DNA of 64,000 bases from Actinostola sp. cb2023 (GCA_033675265.1 JAUJYZ010001497.1:43501-107500); one strand, 5' to 3'; counted from the first letter of the stretch, positions 11,701 to 36,000 are shown. Made by a program: numbers and translations. The notes: generated from the letters alone by a model not told the origin.

Positions 11701-12700
11701 GACAAGGCGCGTTTTTGTTATAAATGAAACGACATCTTTCAGAGTTTGTTGCTAATTGTAATAGTACGTGTACAGCTATGTCCTTGAGTATTTATAATTA
11801 AACTCACGACCAGCGATGTAACCGTACATCTATTGACAAAAAGCTATATGTACAGAAGTCATGCAAACAGTCGAGCCAGTCGAGTTATGTTTATTTTATT
11901 CCACGTTCGCAAAGGTTTATTTTAAAGGCCATGCCGTTAAAAACCCGTTAGCAGCTTCGTCGAGCTTCGCCAGATCATAGTCTGAATCGTCTGGATGTTA
12001 TATTATTATGTCTCTGAAGCTAGAGAGCGAGGGTTTGATTTTCCAGTACATTTTGTTTTGATAGCTATAATCTCGCTTTGCTTGCTGCCTGACTGCCCGG
12101 CCTGACTGTCAGTCACGCGCCGTGATAAACCGTTTAAAAAGTATCATTCTATGATCCTTGTCTGAGTCTGTCCGAGATTGTGACGTCACGAGAAGAGTGA
12201 TTAGCATAATTGCACGTTGCAGAGTCAAAGAGAACGGAGCGAGCGTGAGAGAGTGTGGAGTGTAAAGTTGTTCATCGAACGGAAACAAGAATCATATGCA
12301 CGGAACTAAGAAGCAAGAAATTGTATACCAGGAACTGAGAATAAAGAATCGTTTACTAGTAATTACAAGTCTACAAGAGTTTAAGTCGTTAAGCTTATAA
12401 ATTACAACGGAGTCATACATCTATTACGCGGCCTAACAAGATCTTTCAATGTATAGGCAGAGACAGCAGATTGGTCGAGCTTTGTCACATCATACCGTAG
12501 TCTGAATCAACTGGATGTTTAAAAGATACGAAGTTCGAGAAGAATTCTTATATAAGTCCTTTCATTTGACCGACTTTCCTCTGCGATAACGAAGAAACCA
12601 AAGACGTTATCAGAACCGTCTGACCATGAATATGAACCTCAACTGGACGTTCCAAGTACGTGCTACGGAAGTACGATTCGGAGATTTTTATCTATGCTCA

Positions 12701-12824
12701 CCGACACATATATACATAGTCTCCCTCGTCACGCAACTGTCAGTCATTGTCAGGTCCCTCCTCACGCAGCTGACATTGTCCTTGTCATAATGCCCGAGTG
12801 TACGCTCATTGAGCGTCTTGTTTA
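12701..12824 (-). repeat. Dispersed repeat, partner of 58253-58443
   Basis: Blocks such as ATAGTCTCCCTCGTCACGC, the GTCAGTCATTGTCAGG block and CGCTCATTGAGCGTCTTG appear here and inverted at 58253-58443. The 58-kb copy has extra internal sequence. Confidence 0.75.
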
Positions 12825-13019
12825 GAAATGCATGATGTCGGGATCCCTGTGCGTGTCCGCCTCTATACACAGGGAACCCAACATAAACGTATAGTAATAT
12901 ATGCGCGCGCGCGCGCTCTACCACAGGAAACCCATAAAAAAGACGCGCGAATATAAAATGTATTATTTATATTTATTATTTAGTGGCCTCAGAAACAATG
13001 GTTGGGCTGCCTGTGGCGT

Positions 13020-14060
13020 ACATTTTTGTAACCCTCGCAAAAACGCAGAGGCTAAGTGTACTCAGGCACGCGCGAATTTTCGCCGTTTTGGCGCCGTTTT
13101 GCTGGCGTCATTACCTGCTCGGCCATAGCTGCGTGAACCTTCAAAACTCAGATTTGATCCTGTTTGATCGGATTTCATGTCATATTATTAATATTATTAT
13201 TGTTTTGCGTTAGTTTCCAGGCGATCAGGTATGTTCGATTTTATTCCTCGACCTGGGAGTTTGTTCATAAATGATCCAAAGTAACTTCTGTATATCGAAA
13301 TGACGAAATGAAATAGCGCGATATATTCAGTATATAGAGATTCATTGCAGTTTGCAATACAGTACAATTTACTGTAGATCTAGCTAGAGTGACGTGGCTT
13401 TAAAATAAGCCGAGAACGTATAATATTAACTCATAATTAATTGAAATAAATAATTAAAGCAACATATATAACTTTGAAAAATATGCATATAATTTAAATA
13501 GAGTATTAATTGTTTTACCTGAAGTGAACTGAGTCTGATTTATATAACCAAACAGCGATGATCCAAACATTTATGTACTGCGAATACTTGTCGTCAGATG
13601 CGGAAATCAAACGGCTCACTACTTTCGATATATGCTTCACTTGTCCGTATACAAATTATTCTTACGTCACTGCAAATATATTAACTTCCTGTTCTCAGCA
13701 GAAATGGTGGTAAAACGATTCTAAAGTTCGATATGAATACAAGTGTTGTCAATTTGTTCTGTAGAGACAAAAGTGTTTGATCATTCATGTAAAACGGGAC
13801 CTGAATATGGAAATAAAATATCTTGAGAGAGAAAAAACTTCCTGGCGAAACCGCTCTGGTTATACGCAGTTCTCCTCGACAATGGCAGCTCGATTTCCAG
13901 AGTTGACTCGCGGTTATCGGCGCAAAATATCGTGATTTTATTACCCGGAGCCTCGCTCCGAAAATTGTTTGCGCGACAACGACAAGTCAAGCATATAAGT
14001 TGAAAGTAGACCTCCTCTACTTCCTTATCACCAGTTCCCTCGCGGTCCCTATAAGGCTCT
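13020..14060. other. Intergenic; part related to 16740-16970
   Basis: No gene is supported. The block around 13880-13980 (GCAGCTCGATTTCCAGAG, then ATATCGTGATTTT and a GCTCCGAAAATTG hairpin-like patch) resembles the block at 16785-16930, suggesting another dispersed repeat. Confidence 0.45.
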
Positions 14061-14064
14061 CGAA

Positions 14065-14124
14065 CCCAGAGCCCACTCGTCATTTGGTTTTTCGTCCTGA
14101 ACCAAATGACGAGTGGGTCTGGGT
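14065..14124. repeat. Hairpin palindrome
   Basis: The arms CCCAGAGCCCACTCGTCA and its inverted partner TGACGAGTGGGTCTGGG (14065-14090 and 14101-14124) surround a 10-nt loop. Confidence 0.8.
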
Positions 14125-14213
14125 GTCGGGTACGAGAATGCTATCCATCCAGCCATTCATCCTGACCATCCATCCATAAATCTATCCATCCAGTGCATGG
14201 AACTTTCCGTAGT

Positions 14214-15068
14214 TTCCCAGAATGCTTTATGATTCTGCGCGCGCAAGCGAGGTCAGGGTTAGACTCTTCCACAGTCCCCGCTCGGCCGTTGCACTCTCTC
14301 GCATAGGGACTGTAATGGTACAATGGTAGCGTTATTCTGATTGGCTGGTAGATCTGATCTACTTATCAAGGTTCTTATTGGTTGATTAGGACGACCGTTG
14401 GTTACACGTACGGATTTATACACGGCGACTCGACGACGATTTGGGTAGAATTATGTTGGATTATCGCGAATTTCTCGCTTGCATCGAGACAAATTACTGG
14501 TATGGATGGAGAGGAAATTTATCGATCTAGCCGTCTTTGGGGATGATAGGTCTTCGGATGAATTTTCTACGGAGATAAAAGCATTTGAGTGAGCGACACT
14601 CGCCATGGAGCTTATTTTAATTTCCTGCCTTGTCATTTTTCTTACGGGGACGGGTCAGATGGCTAAAAATTCCACTAAATGACTCGTAAAAAGACCACAA
14701 AATAAGTGTAAATAAAGGTGACTTTATTTATGTATATATTTGTTATATTTTAGTTACTTATTTTATCAGTTGTTGGTTCGTGTTGATGTCTCATACCGTA
14801 ATAAATGCATGTCTGTTTTGGGCTGCCTGTGGAAACCTCAACCGTGTTGATCGTCGTTGGGATCCCTGTTTTTCGTTTCGCAAGGCATCATGGGTCCAAG
14901 ATTCTTGGACCCAGAATCCCTTTCGGCATTGTACCATTACAGTCCCTATGCGAGAGAGTGCAACGGCCGAGCGGGGACTGTGGAAGAGTCTACGCAGGCT
15001 GGGGACGAGATTGTTTTTTTTACCCTGACCTCGCTTGCGCGCGCAGCATCATGAAGCATTCTGGGAAA
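14214..15068. mobile_element. Inverted-repeat element, arms of about 110-140 bp
   Basis: The left arm 14214-14325 and right arm 14927-15068 are inverted copies containing CCCAGAATGCTT, GCGCGCGCAAGCGAGGTC, CTTCCACAGTCCCCGCTC and the GTTGCACTCTCTCGCATAGG block. The right arm has a short insertion. The interior includes a perfect small hairpin (14892-14912) and one GGGCTGCCTGTGG motif at 14820-14832. No transposase was seen. Confidence 0.7.
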
Positions 15069-15197
15069 TAGAAATCAGAAACATTTATTTTATATTCCAT
15101 TATCATATATAGTACAATATTTCTATCTTTCATACTTCAGTAGACAATACACAATATTCTTCCTCATTTGTTTGTGATTTTTGAACAAGTTTAGGAT

Positions 15198-15210
15198 GGG
15201 TTTCCTGTGG
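15198..15210 (+). promoter_or_regulatory. GGGTTTCCTGTGG motif upstream of the coiled-coil gene
   Basis: This copy of the recurrent motif lies about 50-190 bp upstream of the inferred first (5' UTR) exon ending at 15392. TTCCTG matches an ETS core and TGTGG a RUNX core. Regulatory function is inferred from position and recurrence only. Confidence 0.3.
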
Positions 15211-15249
15211 CATTACATCATCCATACGGGACATTAGATTTCCCGGGAA

Positions 15250-26476
<11,227 letters not shown>

Positions 26477-27500
26477 CTGGTATAACTGGTAGTTATAATT
26501 ATAATGTATGCACGTCCAGTTACTTGTACAGACCGTACTTCCATAATGTACAAGGAATAAGATCCAATAGATTAACAGATGTCATATTTGTAATCACTTG
26601 ACAACAGCAGTGTATTTCTGCAGGTTTTAAGCCTCGAGTATAGACTGCACATCTATATGTACATGTAATGGATTAAGTGTGGATAGCAAATAATATCTAT
26701 CTACAACTGGTATGCCGATGCATGCATCACACACAGTACAGAGACATTCATATTTTTGAAGAAAATTGGCTCTACCCCTGAAGTTGCTTGGGTATTTCAC
26801 TTGTTTCAAGTGCAAAAAAAAATCCCCTTAATTTGCACTGTAGAGATTCAGTGACACTTCCGGCCGATTCTCTCATCCAATTCCTTCAACCATTTGACCT
26901 CATGCATGCTTTGACCTCATGCATGCAGTCCCAGCTGAGAAATGAATGTTTTCTCTACTGTGTGTTCTAGCTTATAGATTGTACGTATGTATAATGATAA
27001 GACTATTTTCCAAAGCAATGGTATCCGTACCTGTTTAGTCAAGTAAATAATAATTGAATTGTTGTATAATTCTAGATGATTTATTTGACATTCATCTGGC
27101 AAAAACAATGTACCCTCCCTACGCTAGTGTGCACATTTGTACGTCATGCAGCTACACTTTGATGCAAACATATTTAAACCCAGTGATATTACAATACTCT
27201 CTTTACTCATGTACACATGCACTAGCTAGTACATTGTACAAATGTGTGTTTGCATGCACCTATATATTATATTTCTAACATTCTGGTACATTTTTCTATG
27301 GTGTTTGCGATCATTTTTAGAAAATTAGTTTTATAATAAACCTACACAACATCTAGGGCCGATTATATTAACGATGTTTAAGCCTTTTACATTGCGACAC
27401 TAAAAACTGTGACCTTTATGTATTCAGATAGAATGTACGTTGACGCGATCTCTCAATATCGGAGATTGATATCGGCTAATGATAGTAACAGAAGTATGTG
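26477..27500. other. Intergenic after the coiled-coil gene
   Basis: An AATAAA near 27337 is a possible polyadenylation signal. The MITEs downstream are listed separately. Several AG-preceded short frames (for example near 26943 and 27076) are too short to support as exons. Confidence 0.4.
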
Positions 27501-27501
27501 A

Positions 27502-27802
27502 ATATACACACCTATTCGAAATATCGTTGTCCGGGCCGAAAGCAACAAGCAAGAAGCTGACGACCACAAAGGACTTTGGGAATCTCCTAATTAATTTATT
27601 TATCCGTGGTATTTGAGAAGTTATCCCTACGAGTGTTGAATAGCAATCATTTGGAACTATTCAGCCATTTGAAAATGCATGTTGTCAAAATGTCTACGGA
27701 TGAATAAATGAATAAGGAGAAAGTCCCAATGCCCTTTGCGGTCGTCAGCTTCTTGCTTGTTGCTTTCGGGTGGGGACAATGATTTTTGGAATAGGTGTAT
27801 AT
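27502..27802. mobile_element. 300-bp MITE
   Basis: The inverted ends are ATACACACCTATTCGAAATAT and its partner, and ACAAGCAAGAAGCTGACGAC pairs with GTCGTCAGCTTCTTGCTTGT. A TA-rich flank is compatible with TA insertion. Confidence 0.8.
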
Positions 27803-27997
27803 ACATGTATACATGCAGTTTTTAATGTTTTATTGTAAATAGACAATGGCTTTCTATTGTGCTAGACACCATGAAACAATAGTTATACATGATAATCTAA
27901 GTGTACTAAACTTTGTTTCAATAATTGACCCTGTAGCCGGCCTTAGTGCTTGATGATCCACAATATAGAAAATACTAAACTTTCTCAAAATCAATCT

Positions 27998-28172
27998 AGG
28001 CGACTTGCATGATGACATAACTTGTTTTACTACAATAGTACCAGAATGCTTTGGGAATTTTTCTTTCTTCAGATTTGTATTCCCTCATGAGAATAGTAAT
28101 TATCTAACAAAAATAAAATGGGCAAAGCATTCTGGTACTTGTAGTATATGACGCCATCATGCAAGTCGCGTA
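27998..28172 (+). mobile_element. AGGCGACTTGCATGATG MITE, copy 1
   Basis: A 175-bp palindromic element with ends AGGCGACTTGCATGATGAC and inner pairs ACCAGAATGCTTTGGG/CAAAGCATTCTGGTAC. The interior orientation is opposite to copy 2 at 44941-45125. The flanking TA suggests Tc1/mariner-type mobilisation. Confidence 0.85.
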
Positions 28173-28379
28173 TGCAACTATTTTGGTTGCTCATTCTTTT
28201 ATTTTTTATGTAGTAGAAATTATATTTTATGTAATCATTTCAGTTTTTTTTCTTGATGTGTGTTTTTATATTGAGGTGACAGCATGCAGTGACAATATAA
28301 TAACAATGAGTGAAATGTTTACTACAGTATATAGAGGATATTACACGGCGGCGCAAAGATAACTAAATATAGTAAGCAA

Positions 28380-28740
28380 TTACAGCTAATTTACTTCACG
28401 CGTGACCAGTAAATTGGAACATTCAAATGAAGTTTTGAAGTCTAGACTCAAGCCACGAACATTCAGACAGAAAAATCAAATCTCCACGAATATATCTATA
28501 AGAAAAAAGTATCAGATATCTGTTTACTCAGGCTGTCGTGATTGCAGACTATATAAGAGTATGTATTTGCTGGCACAAATTTTCATCCAATTTAGTTTTA
28601 ATTTCATGAACGTTTTTTCAGAAAATATTTAGTGGTCTGTAGGAGATTCCGTTGGACTTTGAAATGTTCAAACCGTTATTTGAAATGTTGATTTCAAATG
28701 TTCGAATTACTGGTCACGCGTGACGTAAATTAGCTGTAAT
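28380..28740. mobile_element. 361-bp MITE
   Basis: The ends TTACAGCTAATTTAC and ACGCGTGACCAGTAA are mirrored at 28700-28740. The inner half is unique AT-rich sequence with no ORF of note. Confidence 0.8.
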
Positions 28741-29029
28741 ATTGATTCGTTGATTATGTTATATTAATTAACCCACCTCATTAATATATGGTGCTGTATA
28801 AATTATTGCAAAATGTATTTTTTTAGTTTGTCCAGTTGGACTCTAAATTTAAGGTATTCACCATTTCAGAGCTGCAGTGAATTGTGGGATTGTTTGAGGG
28901 GATAGTTCATATGGCGACAATTAGTTTGAACAGTGCATGATCAATGTATCAAACCCTTATCAAAGCTAGGCCAATAACACAGCAATGAAGTGATGAAGTG
29001 TCCCCTAATAGAATTCCACAATACTCCTT

Positions 29030-29550
29030 TTACAGTTCCCGGCGCCATCTTGAAAGGTAGCCGTGCCTTTGCATCGAAGCGAGACCAACGGTGACCTTGC
29101 AATAATAGAGACATGTGAATAATTGTCCAAGGTGTTAAAAAAGGTATCTATCATTGCAAGGTCACCACCAGTCTCGCTTCAATGCAAAGTCACGTCCCCA
29201 TGGGGGGGGGGGGGGGCTACTCAGGGGTATCAGTGACGGGGAGGTGCGAATGAGGCCAATCTTTTTAACCCCCAAAAAGAATCTTTTTAACCCCAAAAAG
29301 TCCATTTTTTCTCCGCATAAACTCAAGAACGGTAGGATATCATTTTTATCAACCCCCCCAAAAGTCCTTGTCAAAATCTTTATATCAAAAAAAGTCCACC
29401 AGAAAATTGCTAACCCCAAAAAAGTCCCAAGCCTCGAATTTCAAACCCAATAAAGGTCTTCGCAACTCCCCGTCACTGATACCCCTGAGTACCCCCCTGG
29501 GGTCACGGCTACCTTTTAAGATGGCGCCGGGAACTGTAAAAAGGAGTATT
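29030..29550. mobile_element. MITE (outer) interrupted by a second MITE
   Basis: The outer element has ends AATACTCCTTTTACAGTTCC and matching right end. It contains CGAAGCGAGACCAACGGTG/CACCAGTCTCGCTTC inner pairs. Its uninterrupted relative (218 bp) is at 38607-38824, so the extra 29200-29502 block is an insertion. Confidence 0.85.
29200..29502. mobile_element. Nested MITE with G-run/C-run ends
   Basis: The ends are a run of 15 G followed by CTACTCAGGGGTATCAGTG, and the mirror image ACTGATACCCCTGAGTACCC. It lies inside the right arm of the outer MITE. Confidence 0.8.
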
Positions 29551-29635
29551 ACCCACGAAGATCAACTCTGAAATCCCATTCAGCTATACGTCTAACAAAT
29601 GTAGCTAAATATTTAATTAATATATGTATAAGAGG

Positions 29636-29910
29636 GGCAGTGTACGGCCCTGAGCCATGTTTAGTGTCATCACACAGAGTGTTGCATGACAACACTAAAC
29701 ACTGTATATATTTTCTGATATTACGCTGAACATTTGAAAATAAAATGTGATAAAAAATTTGTGAAAACAAAGACAATTCTCCCGAGACATTCTGTGAATC
29801 GAGATGAGACATCATCCGTGTTATCTCATATACAAAACTTGGTACTAACCATAAGGCACCTCCCAAAAGGCCAGTAATGGAGAGGATATATAAACGGCCC
29901 CTAAGCCATA
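29636..29910. repeat. Dispersed repeat related to 63630-63730
   Basis: Shared blocks include ATTCTCCCGAGACATTC and CGGCCCCTAAGCCATA. The copy ends about 145 bp upstream of the NOC2L start codon. Confidence 0.5.
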
Positions 29911-30001
29911 TACATCGAGAAGTGCGCGAAAAATAAATGCCATGAATATGTCCGTCACGTTGCGAATGTCACGCAATCGGAAATGTACATGACCTTTTGT
30001 T

Positions 30002-30058
30002 GGGGTTCCTGTGTTAGATATATTGCGCGGTAGACTGGAAACCAGGTTATTCAAAATG
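30002..30058 (+). promoter_or_regulatory. NOC2L start region: CCTGTG motif and TISU/YY1-like start
   Basis: GGGGTTCCTGTG at 30002-30013 lies 43 bases upstream of the ATG at 30056. The start codon context is TTCAAAATGGCGGAC, resembling the YY1/TISU element (AAnATGGCGGC) that marks genes with very short 5' UTRs. If correct, transcription begins between the two. Confidence 0.35.
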
Positions 30059-33000
30059 GCGGACGGCATGGCATCGAAGAAGAGGTACAGAGTGAAATGT
30101 TTTCATATATTTATTAGCACAATCTAAACGTTAATTCTTACGAACTCAATGCATTTGGTATCCCACAGGCGACTAGCTGACATGGATGCAGACGAATTCA
30201 TGCAATACGGACTCGACAGTGACTTAAGTGTGAGCGAAGATGACCAGCCAGAAAAAGATTCATCGCGAAAGTATGGCCAAACTACTGTACTATTAAATGC
30301 TGTTTTATTTATTACTCCAAGCAAAGACACAGCTAAATGATAGCTGAGTTGGGATAACCATGATGTCTAGCTAGTGAGCAGTATATTGAATTCACAGTAG
30401 AATAATTTTAAATATTTTTTGTGCCTTTTCTAGGACAAACTCCAAGACTTTTACCCATAAAAAGCAGCTTTCAACACTTCAAGAAAAGGACCCCGAGTTT
30501 TATAAGTTCCTCAAAGAGAATGACGAGGAGCTGTTACAATTTAATGACTCAGACACTGATGAAGAGCTAGAGGAAGAGAGCCCTGATAATGATAATGAAA
30601 AAGATGATGATGATGAAAAAGATGATGATGATGAGATTACATTCAAGGTATATTATATACCGTATACAATCAACCTTTCATTGTCATGCAAAACATTGCC
30701 CTGATGTGCTTATAAATGTATATTAGATATATTGTGGCCTCAGCTGACTGCAATTATATCTAATAGAGTCATTTTTGTATGAGTGGGAAACCTTTGGCAC
30801 AGGGTTACATGTACAGTCACAGTACAGAATTGACATCTATTCAACCAATCACAGTGCACAAAATCATTGCTCAACCAATTAGAATGCTTGTATACTGCAC
30901 ACTCATGGCATGTTATCATCACCGCACAACAAGAACCGTACCATAACTACTTCCCAATCCCTACTTCCCAATCATGTGAAAATAACTCTATTGCTGCCGG
31001 CTGAAGTAACTATTTGGTATACTGTAGTTACTGTGCAAATATTGCAGTCCAATCATCAACAGGGCTGCAATATGTTTAATTATTATTTTTTATTTTTTTT
31101 TTTATTTTTTTTTTTTTTATTATTATTTATTTTTTTGTAGCGTCAGGAAGTGTGTGCTGAATATGTTTAATGTTGCTGTATTTAGTGCTGCCGTTTTTCT
31201 TAGAATCTTTGCTTTCAAATGATACTTACTGCAATCAGTGATATATTGCAGAGAGAGAACAATAGGCCCTGGCATTGAATAGTAAGCTATACCATAATAT
31301 CAACTTTTACATCTCAAGGTGAACAAAGAAGAAACTAGCCAATCTTTTCCTAAAAATGAAAATGATGAACTTGATGAAGACGAGAAAAAGAAAGGGAAAC
31401 TTGTTACTATGGACATGATAAAGCAATGGAGGAAAGAGTTGGAGGTAATCATCATCATCACCATCATAGTGAATCATCATAATTACTGCGACCCATCATC
31501 ATCACTATGATCATCGCTATACATGAACATATACATTTACAGCTATTTCATGTATTTCAAAAAATGTTGAAAACTGAATACTGCATACTGAATAGTGTAT
31601 TCCAAGACCGAAGGGTATTGTGGGTCTCGTTATTTTGAAATAAATTTGCTCGCTATATGGAGCTAGTATATTGTTTCTGACGGAAGACACTAAAAATAAA
31701 GTAAAATATTATTAATTATATTAGTTTAGACAATATTACACAGTCCCAAAATGCATTTCGGTCTTGGAATACACTATTTAGAATGCAGTATTCAGTATCA
31801 ACGTTTTTTTAAATAGCTGTATACAAGGTATCAACTTCACAAACACTGTCAGCAACAGCATTACCATTGCTGTCACTATTGTCATCATCATCATCACTAC
31901 ATCAATTATCATCAGCACCGGCGTTAAAGTCTCTGTTGTTTTACATTCATGTTGTTGTTTCAGAAAATGTCACTGCATGGTCTGCGCCAAGTGATGAAAG
32001 CATTGAGATCAGCAGTACATGGTGCATTAGATGATGGATCTGCCGACGATAAAGGAACTAAACATTTTGCGTACAGAGTTGAAGGGAATACAGGTAGAGA
32101 GAAAATTGTGCAGTACAACTTAGAAGTATATGTATGTTACCATCATTTTCGAGTGTACATGTATAATAATAATTATAATAATAATAATAATCTTTATTCA
32201 TCCTACAAAATGGATCAGCGGATACAAAGTAACAACTGGTATAAACCCATGTGTAACCAAGTATAATAATGTATATGTTACAGGTCAAATTTAATTTCAG
32301 GTCATTTTTTTTAACCTAGGTTGAATTTTTTTAAATGTTTTTAACCTAGGTTATTTTTTTCTAGGTTGATTTTTTTCAACCTAGGTTATTAGTATTAGGG
32401 AAGATTATATAGTAATCAAGTACCTTGGGGTTAGGTTTAGGGTTAACACTAGTATTTGGGAAGGCTATAGTAATCAAGTCAATGTACCTTGGGGTTAGGT
32501 TTAGGGTTAGTATTTGGGAAGGCTAAGTAATCAAGTACCTTGGGGTTAGGTTTAGGGATAGTATTGGGGAAGGCTATAGTAACCAAGTACCTTGGGGTTA
32601 GGTTTTGGGTTAAGTATTGGGGAAGGCTATAGTAATCAAGTACCTTGGGGTTAGGTTTAGGGTTAGTATTGGGGAAGGCTATAGTAATCAAGTACCTTGG
32701 GGTTAGGTTTAGGGTTAGTATTAGGGAAGGCTATAGTAATCAAGTACCTTGGGGTTAGGTTTAGGGTTAGGATTGGGGTAGACTTGGTAGGAATGAATAC
32801 AATCTGCTTCGTTCTACTAGAGAGCAATACAGGTACGTGTTGACGTGAATACAAGCTGCTTCGTTCTACTAAAGAGCAAGACAGGGAAGCGTTGACACGT
32901 TGACGTGAATACAAGCTGCTTCGTTGTACTAGAGAGCAAGACACGGAAGTGTTGACGCATTGATGTGAATACAAACTGCTACTAGTAAAATAAATAAATA

Positions 33001-36000
33001 AATACCATGTTTAACGTGTCAAGTGTTTATATCAGTACTGCTAGTGGGGACACGACTTCACACTCACTTCTTACTACATTCTATATTCTGTACACCCAAC
33101 ACTTGTCTCACTAGTTCGTTTTTACCAAGGGAGGATAACGGGAGTACCCAGCGAAAAACCCTCGAAGCAAGGGAGAGAACGAACCGGATGACAAACTCAA
33201 CTCACGGCCGTCCGTGAATTGCATGAGGCACCACTAAGGAATTTATTTGGCTTTTCATAAAATTTGTCTGTCAAGTACAAAGTACGAAAGTCACAAGCGA
33301 ATTTGTACTTTTAGTTTCCTGTTTCAGGTTGTTATTTCTCTTTAGAAAGCCTCACGATCAACCCATGGTTCGCGAACCGCCATATTGCCAAGTCCGTGTT
33401 TTGATCTAGCGCGCATGCGTGAATTTAAATGACATCATGACATAATAGAAAACGAATAACATTAATAAAATGTAAATATGCTGCTAATCCGACATCGAAA
33501 TCCTCGATGGCATAGTTGGTTAATGCGCTGGTCAACGCTGGTCTACAGTCAGAGTTCTGAGTTCGAGTCCCAGACAAGGTAAGACAAAAATTGAAAAAAA
33601 TATGTTAATATGGTATAAATAGACAGATAGACAGAAATAATGTAGGCAGACAGGAAAGGAAAGGAGGGATAGGTAGGGAGAGAATGAAGGGAGGGGTGGG
33701 TGCCAGGAAGTCGTCTAGTTCTTTTGAGAACCCCCTAAAAAAAAAATCCAAGCCCCTGTTTTTTTAATGAGTCCCCAAAAATAAATCCCTTTTAAGAATC
33801 TTAGATATTCAAAATATGACCTAGGTTGAAAAAAATCAACCTAGGTTAAAAAAATTCAACCTGAATTTAAAATGACCTGAAATTAAATTTGACCTGTAAC
33901 ATATATATATATGTAGTTGGCATAGAATCGGTGTGTACTCTGAGTGGAGTTTGAGTTGGATTCCAAGTGTAATGCACTCAGATTTTACATGGAGTTTTTG
34001 CAGAGTTTGTTATAATGTCTAGACGCAGCAACATGTACATATCTAGATTCACTTGATACCTAAGCTGTTATTAATCTGTAGATGTACAATTATATTAATT
34101 TATTTGCTCTCTTTTGATTCTAGTTTTTAATGCTATCGTTCAGCTTTGTCTAAAACATGTTTATGTCATCCTACATCATCACATTGGAGGCGCATCGACC
34201 AAGTATGGCAAAATGTGAGTACATGGTTTATTGTGTATTTTTATAAGAATATTATCTACATGTACATGTATTTTGATTTCATAACTACATGTACCTGGGT
34301 ATTTAAGAAGTGTGTGGACTGGTGACCATTGAAGATGATGTAATGTACATGTATATTAACATTACATTGTACAAGAAAAGAATGTCATGATTATCATCAC
34401 CACTTCCACCACCTTCATCATTTATATTCATCATCATCAACCATCACCTCCAATACCATCATCATCACCAGCATCATCATCATCATCATCATTATCATCA
34501 TCAATCACCACTACATGTATCATCATCATCATCGTCATCATAGTGGATCATGACTAGTAAGCAATTTGCACTACCATCGTATCTACACTATATTGACATC
34601 TCTTTGCATGACGTTGTAGAACTCTTCCATCTTCAAATAAGAAATGGAGTCAAGTCAAGAATCATCTCAAGTTTTACCTCAACGATCTGCTGCAGGTTGG
34701 TCAGCTGTTTTCTATTTCCTATTCTACATTTCTTGCACCAGATTTTCAATTTTTTTAGCTCAGTTGGATTTAAAACCTGCTCTCCAAAGTTTCAGAAATG
34801 TTTCTCTTCTTCTTTCCTGCTTAAGTTACTTTAAAGTTATTAAAATAACAATGAGGATCTTTTGACGATTTACAAATAATAGTGATCATGAATTTTTTTT
34901 TATGTCCACAGCTTTTGCGAACACTTTCAGAGCCGTCAATGCTGTGTGTTATCTTAAAACATGCCCAGCAGTTGTCACCTTACTTTGCTTGTTATCCTAA
35001 AATATCTAGAATGTATATCAAGGTAAGGAGACTGTAGGTGTCGATAGGTGTAATAGCGAAGGTGGTGGTGATTATAACTTATGCTGATGTTGTTGTTGTG
35101 ATGATGATGATGATGTGGCTGATGATGACAACTGATGACAGGAGCCCTACTGATGATCATTATGACTGATGTTGCTAATGACTGATGATAATGATGATGT
35201 GGTGATGATGATGATCATTATGACTGATGATGATCATTGATTATCATGATGCTGATGGCTGATGCCAATGATAATGTGATGATGATTGAGAGGGTACTAA
35301 TATTGTTGGTGGTATAGTGTTACATATTGCTTGGTTTTGATCAACTGTTAAAAGTCCTTGAGGGCAAACACTGCTCTCGATGTGCTATCAACCAGAGAGT
35401 ATTCTTTTGCAAAGCTGTGCTGATGAAACTTTCTCACAAGACCAATAAATAAATGATGTATATTGAACTTAAGCAATAATTTATATTAAAGATGATGATG
35501 ATGATGATTAGGATGATGATGATGATCAGGATAATGATGATGATGATTAGGATGATGATGATCAGGATAATGATGATGATGATTAGGATGATGATGATGA
35601 TTAGGATGATGATGATTAGGATGATGATGATCAGGATAATGATGATGATTAGGATGATGATCAGGATAATGATGATGATTAGGATGATGATGATTAGGAT
35701 GATGATGATGATTAGGATGATGATGATTAGGATGATGATGATGATTAGGATGATGATGATCAGGATAATGATGATGATTAGGATGATGATGATGATGATG
35801 ATCAGGATAATGATGATGATTAGGATGATGATGATGATCAGGATGATGATGATGATTAGGATGATGATGATTAGGATGATGATGATGATTAGGATGATGA
35901 TGATTAGGATGATGATGATGATGATTAGGATGATGATGATCAGGATAATGATGATGATGATGATGATGATCAGGATAATGATGATGATTAGGATGATGAT

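Larger units (their letters stand above)
11290..13016. mobile_element. Inverted-repeat element with GC-rich ends carrying the CCTGTGG motif
   Basis: The arms 11322-11446 and 12902-13016 are inverted copies. Each has, in order, CCACAGGCAGCCCA, a CTTCTGAGGC or TTTCTGAGGCC block, an AT-rich stretch, GCGCGCGTC or CGCGCGTC, a TTTCCTGTGGTAGAG block and an alternating GC tract. Extra motif copies lie at 11290-11302 and 12867-12880. The 1.45-kb interior has no recognisable transposase. A target duplication was not identified. Confidence 0.65.
32277..33900. mobile_element. 1.6-kb TIR element in NOC2L intron 5
   Basis: The ends GTTACAGGTCAAATTTAATT and reverse complement are followed by several AACCTAGGTT palindromes on both sides. 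The interior contains the GGTTAGG tandem array, a second short tandem and a tRNA-like segment. No transposase ORF. The flanks are AT/TA-rich, so the target duplication is unclear. Confidence 0.75.

Noticed and set aside
27553..27580. CTGACGA followed by a CC...GG pair, a possible second hammerhead
   Set aside because: There is no GAAA after the putative stem II and no cleavage site with a pairing stem I; it is part of a MITE arm.
33501..33583. Functional tRNA gene
   Set aside because: A and B boxes are present but the acceptor ends do not pair and the anticodon arm is disrupted by extra sequence.
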